NCBI GenBank assembly: GCA_018714105.1
Contig: DVNW01000016.1
Span: 1 to 64,000 of the forward strand
Origin: Candidatus Faecicola pullistercoris
GTDB taxonomy: Bacteria; Bacillota; Clostridia; Christensenellales; CAG-917
Direction: 5' to 3'
DNA length: 64,000 bases
In this document: positions 7,727 to 16,179 of the stretch, one piece after another
Layout of the letters: each line of letters begins with the position of its first letter
Numbering within the stretch: position 1 is the first letter of the stretch
The notes under the pieces: model-generated
The model's database searches: none
What the model was told of the DNA's origin: nothing
What the model saw: only the letters and a program-made list of their open reading frames with translations
Translations under genes and position numbers: made by a program

Positions 7727-9373
7727 TCAGAACAGGCCCGTGATGTTGAGATTTTCGTCTATCGTCATATTGACGGCGTTGGGCACTTTGGGAAGCCCCG
7801 GCATAAGCATTATATCTCCGCATACGGCTACCAGAAATTCCGCGCCGCCGCGAAGCTGTATCTCGCGCACGGTGAAATCGAAGCCCTCGGGCCGTCCCAG
7901 AAGCTTGGGATCCTGCGAGAATGAATACTGCGTTTTTGCTATGCATACCGGCATACTGCCGTAAGGGGTATCCTTTATCGCGTTCAGAGTTTTTAAAGCC
8001 TCGTCCGAAAAGATGACTCTGCCCGCGCCGTATATTTCGGCGGCGACTTTTTCTATTTTTTCTTTGGCCGACGCCGAATCGTCGTACAACAGACGGAGAG
8101 GTCGGGGTTCTTTTGCAGCTTCGGCTACGAGTTTGCAAAGCTCGACGCAGCCTTTGCCGCCTTGCGCCCATGCGTCGGCAATCACGGCGGTTGCCCCTTC
8201 ATCGGCCGCCGTTTTGCGTATAAAGTCGAGTTCGTCCTCCGTGTCGGTAATAAATCTGTTTATGGCGACTATTACGGGTTTGTTGTATTTTTTAAGATTG
8301 CGGATATGGCCGGTCATGTTGCAGATGCCTTTTTTAAGAGCGTCAAGGTCAGGGTTGTTCACCGAATTCTTGTCCGCGCCGCCGTTGTATTTCAAGGCTC
8401 TTGCGGTAACCACAAGCACCACCGCGTCGGGCTCGAGCCCCGATTTACGGCACTTGATATCCAAAAACTTTTCCGCTCCGAGTTCGGCGCCGAAGCCTGC
8501 TTCCGTAACCACGTAATCGGAATAGTGCAGGGCGGTGCGGGTGGCCGTTATGCTGTTGCAACCGTGCGCTATGTTGGCAAACGGGCCGCCGTGTATGAAT
8601 GCGGGAGTGCCCGCAAGCGTCTGAACCAGGTTAGGCAGGAGGGCGTCTTTCAACAGTATGGTCATAGCGTCCTGCGCTTTGAGGTCGCCCGCGGTGAGAA
8701 CCTTGCCGTTTTTGTCGTAACCGATTATAATGCCCGCGAGACGGCGCTTCAGATCCTTTATATCTTCGGCAAGACAAAGCACGGCCATTATTTCGCAGGC
8801 GGCGGTTATGTTGAAACCGTCCTTGCGGGGAGTGCCGTTCACCGGACCGCCCAAGGCGCATTCTATTTCTCTGAGGGCGCGGTCGTTCATATCCATCGTG
8901 CGTTTGTGGGTTACTTCGCTTATGCCGAGTTCGTTGCCTTGCTTGATGTGGTTGTCGATAAGGGCCGAAAGCAGATTGTTGGCCGAGGTGATTGCGTGGA
9001 AATCACCGTTGAAATGCAGGTTGATGTCGTCCATCGGGACTACTTGAGAATACCCGCCGCCCGTGGCTCCGCCTTTGATGCCGAATACGGGGCCGAGTGA
9101 GGGCTCGCGCAGGGCAAGCGCCGCCTTTTTGCCGCACACGGTAAAAGCGTCCGCAAGACCTATCGATACCGTGGTTTTGCCCTCGCCGTAAGGCGTGGGA
9201 TTGATTGCGGTTACAAGTATAAGTTTGCTTTTTACCGTTTTATCGCGTTTGGCGGTAACTTTTGCCTTGTATTTTCCGTAAAGCCATAAATCGTCGTCCT
9301 GAATGCCGAGTTTTGCGGCTATATCGGTTATGGGTAAAAGCTTTGCACGGGAGGCAATTTCTATATCGGTCAT
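7727..9373 (-). CDS. fhs: Formate--tetrahydrofolate ligase
   Basis: A 548-residue enzyme that joins formate to tetrahydrofolate with ATP, giving 10-formyl-THF for purine synthesis and, in acetogens, for the methyl branch of the Wood-Ljungdahl pathway. The sequence shows the family N-terminus, the nucleotide-binding loop NPTPYGEGKTTVSIGL (about residues 57-72), and the conserved GGATGGGYSQVVPMDDINLH and FANIAHGCNSITAT segments. Length fits the usual ~555. It is monocistronic with its own promoter. 10-formyl-THF is the donor for PurN and PurH, encoded in the operon at 40.7-51.6 kb. Confidence 0.98.
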   Translation of the reverse strand: MTDIEIASRAKLLPITDIAAKLGIQDDDLWLYGKYKAKVTAKRDKTVKSKLILVTAINPTPYGEGKTTVSIGLADAFTVCGKKAALALREPSLGPVFGIKGGATGGGYSQVVPMDDINLHFNGDFHAITSANNLLSALIDNHIKQGNELGISEVTHKRTMDMNDRALREIECALGGPVNGTPRKDGFNITAACEIMAVLCLAEDIKDLKRRLAGIIIGYDKNGKVLTAGDLKAQDAMTILLKDALLPNLVQTLAGTPAFIHGGPFANIAHGCNSITATRTALHYSDYVVTEAGFGAELGAEKFLDIKCRKSGLEPDAVVLVVTARALKYNGGADKNSVNNPDLDALKKGICNMTGHIRNLKKYNKPVIVAINRFITDTEDELDFIRKTAADEGATAVIADAWAQGGKGCVELCKLVAEAAKEPRPLRLLYDDSASAKEKIEKVAAEIYGAGRVIFSDEALKTLNAIKDTPYGSMPVCIAKTQYSFSQDPKLLGRPEGFDFTVREIQLRGGAEFLVAVCGDIMLMPGLPKVPNAVNMTIDENLNITGLF

Positions 9374-9408
9374 GCTGCACCTCTTATTAATCTGTTTATA
9401 TGAATTTA

Positions 9409-9437
9409 ATTATATCAAAGTATTATACGCGTGTCAA
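9409..9437 (-). promoter_or_regulatory. fhs promoter
   Basis: On the minus strand: TTGACA (9437-9432), 17 bp spacer, TATAAT (9414-9409). Confidence 0.85.
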
Positions 9438-9491
9438 TTTAAGGACGGACTCAAAGATCGGAGCAATCAGGAACTTTCATTGCCGAAAGTA

Positions 9492-9521
9492 TTGACAACG
9501 ACGCTTGCAAACGTATATTAT
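9492..9521 (+). promoter_or_regulatory. Promoter of the DUF1538-PII operon
   Basis: TTGACA (9492-9497) with TATATT (9514-9519, 16 bp spacer) or TATTAT (9516-9521, 18 bp spacer). Confidence 0.7.
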
Positions 9522-9574
9522 TAATAAAAGTATTATTACGATAATAAAACATTTTTTTAAAGCGACTGCACGAA

Positions 9575-11203
9575 ATGATAAAAAACTTTCTGTTAAAGTT
9601 TAAAGAATCCTTTTTTTCGGTATTGCCCGTATCCGTACTGATTACGGTTGCGGCCCTGTGCGTGAAAGAGATTGACAATAATACGGCTGCGTTGTTTGCG
9701 GTCTCTTCGCTGTTGCTGATAGCGGGCATGGGAGTGTTTACTCTCGGCGCGGATATGGCAATGATGCCTATGGGCGTTTCCCTCGGCGCGGGAATGTCGG
9801 GAAGCAGAAAGAAATATCTGATGCTTTTGATAGCTTTCGTGCTCGGGTTCGTAATTACTTTGGCCGAGCCCGACTTGCAGATTCTTGCAGAACAGCTCAA
9901 ACAGGGCGAAGGCAAGAACGTGTTCATCCTGGTCGCAGTGGCAACGGGGGTAGGCGTTTTTCTGACGGTAGCCTTGCTCCGCATATATTTTAAATTAAAA
10001 CTCAAATATTTGCTGCTTGCCTTTTACACCGTAGTGTTTATTGCGGCCGCCTTCGTGCCGGAGGATTTTGTAACCATAGCTTTTGACAGCGGCGGCGTGA
10101 CCACGGGGCCTATTACGGTACCTTTTATCATGGCTTTCGGCATGGGAATTGCAGGTGTGAGAGGCGGGGAAACAAACCGTAACGATTCCTTCGGCATGGT
10201 TGCTCTTTGTTCGGTAGGGCCGGTTCTGGCAGTTATACTTTTAGGACTCAGCGGTAAAAGCGACGTAGGGATAAGTCAGACGACGGTGCCTGCTGTAAAT
10301 TCGTTTGCGGATATAGTCGTCGCTTTGGCGAAAGGTACTCCGTCCGTACTTAAAGAAGTGGCAATAGCTCTTTTGCCCATAATCGCGGTATTTGTGCTGT
10401 TTCAGGTAATTTCGCTCAGACTTCCGTGGAAACAAATCGTAAAAATTGGCGTGGGTACCGTTTATACCTATGTCGGACTTACGGTCTTTCTTACCGCAGT
10501 TAACGTGGGATTTTTGCCTATGGGTAAATTGCTCGGGGCGGCACTTGCCGAAGCTGGCGGCGGATATGCGCTGATTCCCTTCGGGATAGTCATGGGCAGC
10601 CTGATTATACTTGCCGAGCCCGCAGTACATATTCTGACAAGGCAGGTAGAGCAGCTTACGGGCGGCGCCGTATCCAAAAAAGTTATGTTGGCGGTACTGT
10701 CGGCGGCTGTCGCCGCGTCGGTGGGGCTTAGCATGCTGCGGGTTGTCACGGGTATCAGTATATGGTACTTTATTCTGCCGTGTTACGCGATTTCCGTTTT
10801 GCTTGCGTTTTTCGTGCCCGAAATATTTACCGCAATGGCTTTCGACAGCGGCGGGGTGGCTTCGGGCGCGATAACTTCGACCTTTTTGTTACCTTTTGCG
10901 ATAGGCGCTTGTACGCAGCTGGGCGGAAACGTTTTCGAGGATGCTTACGGGCTGGTCGCGTTTGTGGCAATGACGCCCTTGCTTACGGTGCAGATAATGG
11001 GTCTGGTGTTTACGGTCAAATCGAGAGCCCGTTCCGGGACAAAAAAGAAACCGACTGCAGACGGATACGTCGCTTCGGTCGCCGATACGGAAGATCTGCC
11101 TGTCGTTTTTTTCGACGAAGAACGGGAAAATGCGGTTGCGGATGACCTTGAGAAAGCGGAATCCGTCGCCGGGGAAGAAAAGGGAGGAAATACCGATGAG
11201 TGA
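9575..11203 (+). CDS. DUF1538 family membrane protein, putative transporter
   Basis: A 542-residue polytopic membrane protein with an internal duplication. Each half has an AEP motif (LAEPDLQILAEQL, LAEPAVHILTRQV) followed by a FDSGG motif (FDSGGVTTGPITVPF, FDSGGVASGAIT). This fits the DUF1538 family, whose transported solute is not established. The repeated AEP and FDSGG elements look like paired half-helix substrate sites of an inverted-repeat transporter (inference). The C-terminus is a charged tail of about 55 residues. The ribosome binding site before 9575 is weak. Two PII-like genes follow, the first overlapping this stop, so the channel is probably gated by PII-type signals. Confidence 0.85.
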   Translation: MIKNFLLKFKESFFSVLPVSVLITVAALCVKEIDNNTAALFAVSSLLLIAGMGVFTLGADMAMMPMGVSLGAGMSGSRKKYLMLLIAFVLGFVITLAEPDLQILAEQLKQGEGKNVFILVAVATGVGVFLTVALLRIYFKLKLKYLLLAFYTVVFIAAAFVPEDFVTIAFDSGGVTTGPITVPFIMAFGMGIAGVRGGETNRNDSFGMVALCSVGPVLAVILLGLSGKSDVGISQTTVPAVNSFADIVVALAKGTPSVLKEVAIALLPIIAVFVLFQVISLRLPWKQIVKIGVGTVYTYVGLTVFLTAVNVGFLPMGKLLGAALAEAGGGYALIPFGIVMGSLIILAEPAVHILTRQVEQLTGGAVSKKVMLAVLSAAVAASVGLSMLRVVTGISIWYFILPCYAISVLLAFFVPEIFTAMAFDSGGVASGAITSTFLLPFAIGACTQLGGNVFEDAYGLVAFVAMTPLLTVQIMGLVFTVKSRARSGTKKKPTADGYVASVADTEDLPVVFFDEERENAVADDLEKAESVAGEEKGGNTDE

Positions 11204-11543
11204 TTATTTAGACGCGGTTACGCCCATCAAAATCATAGGTATAATCGCGGATAGGGCAAAGTGTAAAAAAGCAGTTAAACTTCTTAATGAATGCGGAGTT
11301 TTCTGTCAGGCGGCCATGCCGGGCAGGGGTACCGCTCCCAGCGATATACAGAGTTATCTCGGCCTGGGCGAACCCGAAAAGACCGTTTTGTTCGGTATAG
11401 GCTCGTCCGCAGGAGTCGAACGCGTCATGAAATTGCTGGAGCAAGAGTGGCAAAACGGCGCGGACAGACAGGGAATAGCCTTTTCCGTAAACGTGCAAAG
11501 CGTAGGAAGCGGAAAAATTTTAGATTATTTGACACGAGAGTGA
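11196..11543 (+). CDS. PII-like signalling protein
   Basis: A 115-residue protein with the alternating beta-alpha-beta pattern of the PII (GlnB/GlnK) superfamily: strand KIIGIIADR, helix KCKKAVKLLNECG, a short loop with GRGTAPSD (43-50) and a C-terminal ...GIAFSVNVQSVGS strand. Its T-loop region is shorter than in true GlnB and lacks the uridylylated Tyr context, so it is a divergent PII-like sensor. The ATG at 11196 overlaps the DUF1538 stop (ATGAGTGA) and has an AGGGAGGA site; this tight coupling suggests it regulates that membrane protein. The ligand is unknown, with adenine nucleotides the default for the superfamily. Confidence 0.82.
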   Translation: MSDYLDAVTPIKIIGIIADRAKCKKAVKLLNECGVFCQAAMPGRGTAPSDIQSYLGLGEPEKTVLFGIGSSAGVERVMKLLEQEWQNGADRQGIAFSVNVQSVGSGKILDYLTRE

Positions 11544-11557
11544 GAAAGGAGATAATT

Positions 11558-11872
11558 ATGAATAACGAAAAATACGCAATGATATGGGCAATTGTAAACA
11601 AGGGCTACGCCGATACGGTAATGTCGGCCGCAAGAAGCGCCGGCGCGAAAGGCGGAACAATCGTCAACGCCCGGGGGACGGGCGACAAAGATGCCGAAAA
11701 AGTTTTGGGATTTGTGATAGAGCCCGAAAAAGATCTGGTACTTATTATTGCCGAACGTTCTTTGCAGACGGAAATTCTCAAACAAATCAACTCGGCCGCC
11801 GGACTTTCGCAGGACGGGAAGGGGATAGTTTTCGCCTTGCCCGTGGATGACGTCGTGGGCGGGTCCGTCTGA
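11558..11872 (+). CDS. PII family nitrogen-regulator-like protein
   Basis: A 104-residue PII-superfamily protein, second of two in the operon. It shows a GTIVNARGTGDKDAEKVLGF loop (33-52) and a GKGIVFALPVDDVVGG C-terminus (87-102), close to the canonical PII C-loop that contacts ATP. The start at 11558 has an AAAGGAGA site. It differs clearly from the first PII-like protein, so the two may form a hetero-trimer or sense different ligands. A terminator follows, ending the three-gene operon. Confidence 0.88.
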   Translation: MNNEKYAMIWAIVNKGYADTVMSAARSAGAKGGTIVNARGTGDKDAEKVLGFVIEPEKDLVLIIAERSLQTEILKQINSAAGLSQDGKGIVFALPVDDVVGGSV

Positions 11873-11923
11873 AACCGGATTTTTATACCGTGCAATAAAT
11901 GTCTCTTATATGGGAATAATTTC

Positions 11924-11950
11924 AAAGCGGCCGCAAGCCGCTTTTATTTT
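11924..11950 (+). terminator. Terminator of the DUF1538-PII operon
   Basis: AAAGCGGC pairs with GCCGCTTT across CGCAA, followed by a T-rich tail. Confidence 0.85.
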
Positions 11951-11981
11951 TTAAATTTGTAAATAAAGTTATATAATTTTG

Positions 11982-12009
11982 TTGACAAATTATTAATGTG
12001 TGATATAAT
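11982..12009 (+). promoter_or_regulatory. Promoter of the RHH-clpB operon
   Basis: TTGACA (11982-11987), 16 bp spacer, TATAAT (12004-12009). No CIRCE or CtsR-type direct heptad repeat is seen near it. Confidence 0.82.
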
Positions 12010-12032
12010 GTTAATAAAGGCAGGTGAAAAAT

Positions 12033-12683
12033 ATGTCAAAAAGCGTTTACAGTCTGGTTTTGTCCGACGAAGTCGTTTCCGAAATAGACCGCATGGCTTA
12101 CAAAGAGGGGCTTTCGAGGTCAAACCTTATAGATTTTATTCTGGCGGATTACATCAGCATGGAAACGCCGCAAAAGCGCATGCAGGATATATTCGGACAT
12201 ATGGAAAGGCTTTTCAGCCAAAGCTCAAACATGCGTTTTTTAAATCAGCCTTCGCTTTCTATGGCAAGCATAGTCAGCGCGTTGTCGTACAGGTATAAAC
12301 CCACGGTCAAGTATCAGGTGGAGCTTTTCGACGACGAAAAGTTTATAGGGCAGATTAAAATTTCCATGCGGACGCAGAATTCCGCTTTGCTCGGACTTAT
12401 GGGCGAATTCTTTACCGTATGGAAGGCGCTCGAAGAAAAATATTTCGGGAGGGGAGAGCTGTCTTTCGTGGACGAAAGCGGCAGGTTTTACCGTAAGTTC
12501 ACGCCCGTAGGCGGGGCAAGACTTACGCCCGACGAAATAAGCGACGCAATCAGCGAATATATCGAGGATATGAACAACGCGATGAATATATATTTCAAAA
12601 ACTGTCAGTCGTCGCAGGACGAATATTTGCCCGTCATCGAAAGCTATTACGCTTCGACGCAGGGTGAGCGGGCAAAAATCTGA
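12033..12683 (+). CDS. Ribbon-helix-helix protein preceding clpB
   Basis: A 216-residue protein. Residues 1-45 read as a CopG/MetJ-type ribbon-helix-helix: strand VYSLVLSDE, helix EVVSEIDRMAYKEG, turn LSRSN and second helix LIDFILADY. The remaining ~170 residues form an alpha/beta domain that I do not recognise. An in-frame GTG at 12024 overlaps the ribosome binding site, so the ATG at 12033, 6 bp after AGGTG, is preferred. It is the first gene after the promoter and lies 17 bp before clpB. RHH proteins usually bind DNA as dimers, so it may repress its own operon and be the stress sensor for ClpB; that is inference. Confidence 0.75.
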   Translation: MSKSVYSLVLSDEVVSEIDRMAYKEGLSRSNLIDFILADYISMETPQKRMQDIFGHMERLFSQSSNMRFLNQPSLSMASIVSALSYRYKPTVKYQVELFDDEKFIGQIKISMRTQNSALLGLMGEFFTVWKALEEKYFGRGELSFVDESGRFYRKFTPVGGARLTPDEISDAISEYIEDMNNAMNIYFKNCQSSQDEYLPVIESYYASTQGERAKI

Positions 12684-12700
12684 AAAAGGAGGCAGGATAT

Positions 12701-15280
12701 ATGAATACTCAGAAATTTACTCAGAAATCGATAGAGGCAATAGAAAGCGCGCAGCAGATGGCGTTAAGTTACGGCAATCCCGAACTTACCCAGAGCCATT
12801 TGCTGTGGGCGCTTACAAAGGAAGACGGTGTAATAAACTCCGTGCTTAAAAATAAAGGCGTCAACGCCGCCGCCGTAAACGGAGAAGCCGACAGACAGGT
12901 GGCCGGTCTGCCCAAGGTAAGCGGCGGACAGACTTACGTCAGCGGCGATCTAAACAAGGCTCTTGCCGCCGCAGAGGACGAGGCTAAGGCCATGAAGGAC
13001 GAATACGTTTCGGTTGAGCATCTCTTTCTGGGGCTTATCGCAAAAAGCGATTTGGCCGTAAAAAAGATATTTGCAAAGTACGGCGTCACAAAGGCGGGAT
13101 TTCTGGAAGGCCTCGCCAAAATCCGAGGCAGCGCCAGAGTCACAAGCGACAATCCCGAGGCTACTTACGACGTTCTTAACAAGTACGGTCAGGACCTTGT
13201 GGAGCTTGCGAGAAAACAAAAGCTCGATCCCGTGATCGGCCGTGAAAACGAAATAAGAAACTGCATACAGATTCTGTCCAGAAAGACAAAAAACAACCCC
13301 GTTCTCATAGGCGAGGCGGGCGTAGGCAAAACGGCTATTGCCGAAGGGCTGGCAATAAGGATTATGAAAGGCGACGTACCCGCGGGCCTTAAAGACAGAA
13401 AACTGTTTTCGCTCGACATAGGCGCACTTATCGCTGGCGCGAAGTTCAGAGGCGAGTTTGAAGAAAGGCTTAAAGCCGTGCTTGCCGAAGTCAAAAAGAG
13501 CGAAGGCAAGATTATAATGTTTATAGACGAGCTGCATACCATAGTAGGCGCAGGCAAGTCGGACGGAGCAATGGACGCGGGCAATCTGTTAAAGCCTATG
13601 CTGGCAAGAGGAGAATTGCACTGCATAGGCGCGACCACGCTTGACGAGTACCGTCAGTATATCGAAAAAGACCCCGCCCTCGAAAGACGTTTTCAGCCCG
13701 TTACGGTAAACGAACCGAGCGTGGAAGATACGATTTCCATACTCAGGGGACTTAAAGACCGTTACGAGGTTTTCCACGGCGTAAAAATTCAGGACAGCGC
13801 GCTTATCGCGGCAAGCGTTTTGTCAAACCGATACATTACCGATCGTTTTCTGCCGGATAAAGCTATCGATTTGGTTGACGAGGCTTGCGCGATGATTCGT
13901 ACCGAGATGGACAGTCTGCCTGTGGAACTGGACGATATTTCGCGTAAAATCATGCAGCTTGAAATAGAGGAAGCCGCGCTCAAAAAGGAGACCGACAAAC
14001 TGTCCGAGGCGCATAAGGCGGAAATCGCCAAAGAACTTGCCGCTTTAAGGGACAAGTACAACGAGATGAAGGCACGGTGGAACGAAGAGAAGGAAAACAT
14101 CAAAGCCGTTCAGCAGCTCCGCGAGGACATAGACGCCGTTAACGCACAGATCGAACGCGCGGAACACGCTTACGATCTCGATAAGGCGGCCGAACTCAAA
14201 TACGGCAGACTTCCCGAACTGCAAAAGAAACTCAAAGCGGCCGAAGAAGAAATGCACGGTAAGACCAACAGCCTGTTAAGGGACCGCGTTACCGACGAGG
14301 AAATAGCCAAAATCATAGGCAGGTGGACGGGTATTCCCGTTTCAAAACTGGTTGAAAGCGAAAAGGAAAAACTTCTTAAACTGCCCGAAATTATGCATAA
14401 GCGCGTAATAGGGCAGGACGAAGCCGTTATCAAAGTCTGCGACGCCATACTGCGTTCCAGAGCGGGCATTACCGACGCAAACAGGCCGATAGGCAGTTTT
14501 CTGTTCCTCGGTCCTACGGGCGTAGGCAAAACCGAACTTGCCAAAACGCTTGCTCAGAATCTGTTCGACGACGAGAAAAACATCGTCAGGATAGATATGA
14601 GCGAGTATATGGAAAAGTTTTCAGTTTCAAGGCTCATAGGCGCGCCTCCGGGATACGTGGGATACGAGGAAGGCGGCCAGCTTACCGAAGCCGTAAGAAG
14701 AAGGCCTTATTCCGTAGTGCTGTTTGACGAAATAGAAAAGGCGCATCCCGACGTGTTCAATATTCTTCTGCAGATTCTCGACGACGGCAGGGTAACCGAT
14801 TCGCAGGGGCGCACGGTGGATTTCAAAAACGCCATAATAATACTCACAAGCAACCTCGGCAGCACCGTTATTCTGGAAAGTATCGAGAAGCACGGCGACA
14901 TAACGGACGATGCAAGACAGAAAATCGACGCCGTTCTGAAACAGAGTTTCCGTCCCGAATTTCTCAACAGGCTGGACGAAATAGTGCTTTTCAAGGCGCT
15001 CGGCAAGGAAGAGATAGACAAAATAGTCGATTTGCTTATCGCAGGACTGGCCGCAAGGCTCAAAGAAAAGGAGCTGGGCCTCGAAGTAACCTCCGCCGCT
15101 AAAAAATTTATAGCGGATTCGGGCTACGATCCCGTATACGGCGCGAGACCGCTGAAAAGGTTTATTCAGCATAACGTCGAAACGCTTGTCGCTAAATATA
15201 TAATAGAGAAAGATCCCGCACCCGATACCGTAGTCAAGGTGGATTCGGACGGAGAGAAACTGTTTATAGCAAACCTTTAA
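12701..15280 (+). CDS. clpB: ATP-dependent chaperone ClpB
   Basis: An 859-residue disaggregase of typical length. Order of parts: N-terminal Clp_N repeats (1-145), first AAA+ module with Walker A GEAGVGKTA (about 204) and Walker B IIMFIDELHT, a coiled-coil middle domain (about 400-520, rich in Glu/Lys/Leu), second AAA+ module with Walker A GPTGVGKTELAK (about 604) and Walker B VVLFDEIEKAHPDV, and the C-terminal D2-small domain. The ClpP-docking IGF/L loop is not evident, and the middle domain marks ClpB rather than ClpC. It rescues aggregated proteins with DnaK. An AAAGGAGG site precedes the ATG. It is cotranscribed with the RHH protein. Confidence 0.97.
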   Translation: MNTQKFTQKSIEAIESAQQMALSYGNPELTQSHLLWALTKEDGVINSVLKNKGVNAAAVNGEADRQVAGLPKVSGGQTYVSGDLNKALAAAEDEAKAMKDEYVSVEHLFLGLIAKSDLAVKKIFAKYGVTKAGFLEGLAKIRGSARVTSDNPEATYDVLNKYGQDLVELARKQKLDPVIGRENEIRNCIQILSRKTKNNPVLIGEAGVGKTAIAEGLAIRIMKGDVPAGLKDRKLFSLDIGALIAGAKFRGEFEERLKAVLAEVKKSEGKIIMFIDELHTIVGAGKSDGAMDAGNLLKPMLARGELHCIGATTLDEYRQYIEKDPALERRFQPVTVNEPSVEDTISILRGLKDRYEVFHGVKIQDSALIAASVLSNRYITDRFLPDKAIDLVDEACAMIRTEMDSLPVELDDISRKIMQLEIEEAALKKETDKLSEAHKAEIAKELAALRDKYNEMKARWNEEKENIKAVQQLREDIDAVNAQIERAEHAYDLDKAAELKYGRLPELQKKLKAAEEEMHGKTNSLLRDRVTDEEIAKIIGRWTGIPVSKLVESEKEKLLKLPEIMHKRVIGQDEAVIKVCDAILRSRAGITDANRPIGSFLFLGPTGVGKTELAKTLAQNLFDDEKNIVRIDMSEYMEKFSVSRLIGAPPGYVGYEEGGQLTEAVRRRPYSVVLFDEIEKAHPDVFNILLQILDDGRVTDSQGRTVDFKNAIIILTSNLGSTVILESIEKHGDITDDARQKIDAVLKQSFRPEFLNRLDEIVLFKALGKEEIDKIVDLLIAGLAARLKEKELGLEVTSAAKKFIADSGYDPVYGARPLKRFIQHNVETLVAKYIIEKDPAPDTVVKVDSDGEKLFIANL

Positions 15281-15284
15281 TATT

Positions 15285-15313
15285 AAAGGCCCGTCGCCAG
15301 GCGGGCCTTTTTT
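15285..15313 (+). terminator. clpB terminator
   Basis: AAAGGCCCG pairs with CGGGCCTTT and runs into TTTTTT. Confidence 0.92.
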
Positions 15314-15319
15314 CAGCAT

Positions 15320-15697
15320 TTACAATAACGTGGAATTTATAACGTAATTCGCGGTAGCCTTGTTGGTGGCTATGGGTATGTCGTATACTACGGCTATGCG
15401 CAGAAGCGCCTTTACGTCCGGGTCGTGGGGCTGAGCCTGTAACGGATCCCAGAAAAACACCACTAAATCGATTTCGCCTTCGGCTATTTTGGCGCCTATC
15501 TGCTGGTCTCCGCCGAGAGGTCCTGAAAGATATCCTTTAACTTCAAGGCCCGTGGCTTCGGCAACCAGTTTTGCCGTAGTGCCCGTGCCGCAAAGCGTAA
15601 ATGCAGACAGCAAATTCCTGTTTTTCATTGCCCAGCTTACCATTTCGGCTTTTTTGTTGTCGTGTGCAATCAGCGCAAGCGTTTTTCTCTCTTTCAT
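15320..15697 (-). CDS. mgsA: Methylglyoxal synthase
   Basis: A 125-residue enzyme converting dihydroxyacetone phosphate to methylglyoxal and phosphate, a bypass that relieves sugar-phosphate stress. Conserved features: LIAHDNKK near the start (His11, Asp12, Lys15), GTGTTAKL phosphate loop, SGPLGGDQQIGAKI (58-71, with the catalytic Asp in GGDQ), VFFWDPL and HDPDVKALLR. Length is slightly short of the ~130-150 norm. It converges on clpB and has its own promoter. Confidence 0.97.
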   Translation of the reverse strand: MKERKTLALIAHDNKKAEMVSWAMKNRNLLSAFTLCGTGTTAKLVAEATGLEVKGYLSGPLGGDQQIGAKIAEGEIDLVVFFWDPLQAQPHDPDVKALLRIAVVYDIPIATNKATANYVINSTLL

Positions 15698-15725
15698 ACT
15701 GTTATCCTTTGGTGTGTTTTTTTAT

Positions 15726-15753
15726 ATTATAGCTTACGCCTCGGTTTATGCAA
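15726..15753 (-). promoter_or_regulatory. mgsA promoter
   Basis: On the minus strand: TTGCAT (15753-15748), 16 bp spacer, TATAAT (15731-15726). Confidence 0.7.
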
Positions 15754-15844
15754 AGCGAAAAACAGACAAAACTCAATTTTGTTTAACGCAAAACGGTCGG
15801 GATTCATGGTATAAAACAGAACAACTTTAAAGGAGGATTTGCTT

Positions 15845-16126
15845 ATGGACGTCATCAACGAAAACATTACCTGTCCCGCGGTGGGGTATCAGCCCGCAAC
15901 TATATGCGTACCCGTTACCGTAGAACCTTTCGCCAAAGCCGGTATAACCCGTACCAAATGCTGCGGCGACGCTTTGGTTATTCCCGGCAGACAGGGGTGC
16001 ACAGGTATTAAAAACGGCGTTTGCACCTTTACCGCATCGCAGAATATCTGCGTTGCCGTACCCGTTGAATACGGCGTATGCATAAGCGGCGAGCAAACGC
16101 AGGTTCACTGCTCCGATTGCTGCTGA
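15845..16126 (+). CDS. Small cysteine-rich protein, possibly spore-associated
   Basis: A 93-residue protein with 11 cysteines, including CC pairs at TKCCGD and at the very C-terminus (SDCC). The middle reads as a beta-rich core: ICVPVTVEPFAKAGITRTKC and, after a GCTG/GVC pair, CTFTASQNICVAVPVEYG. There is no signal peptide. Proteins of this shape (Cys-rich, VPVTV...VPVEYG) recur in sporulating Bacillota and are often considered coat-like, but I know of no function. The ATG at 15845 has AAAGGAGG 8 bp upstream; an in-frame TTG six bases earlier is too close to that site. I saw no convincing vegetative promoter, which would fit expression from a sporulation sigma factor. Confidence 0.75.
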   Translation: MDVINENITCPAVGYQPATICVPVTVEPFAKAGITRTKCCGDALVIPGRQGCTGIKNGVCTFTASQNICVAVPVEYGVCISGEQTQVHCSDCC

Positions 16127-16154
16127 AAAAAAGGGACGATATAAAAATCGTCCC
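16126..16154 (-). terminator. Terminator of the sialidase gene
   Basis: GGGACGAT (16133-16140) pairs with ATCGTCCC (16147-16154). On the minus strand it is followed by seven Ts (16132-16126). It also overlaps the end of the Cys-rich gene. Confidence 0.85.
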
Positions 16155-16179
16155 CGTACATAAGCAATTTCGGTTAAAA

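Noticed and set aside
8162..9100. Long open frame opposite fhs (312 codons)
   Set aside because: It lies wholly inside a clearly coding gene on the other strand, has no family features and no ribosome binding site.
11130..11195. Upstream extension of the first PII-like gene into the DUF1538 tail
   Set aside because: The AGGGAGGA site and ATG at 11196 define a normal-length PII-like protein; the extension would overlap the preceding gene by more than 70 bp.
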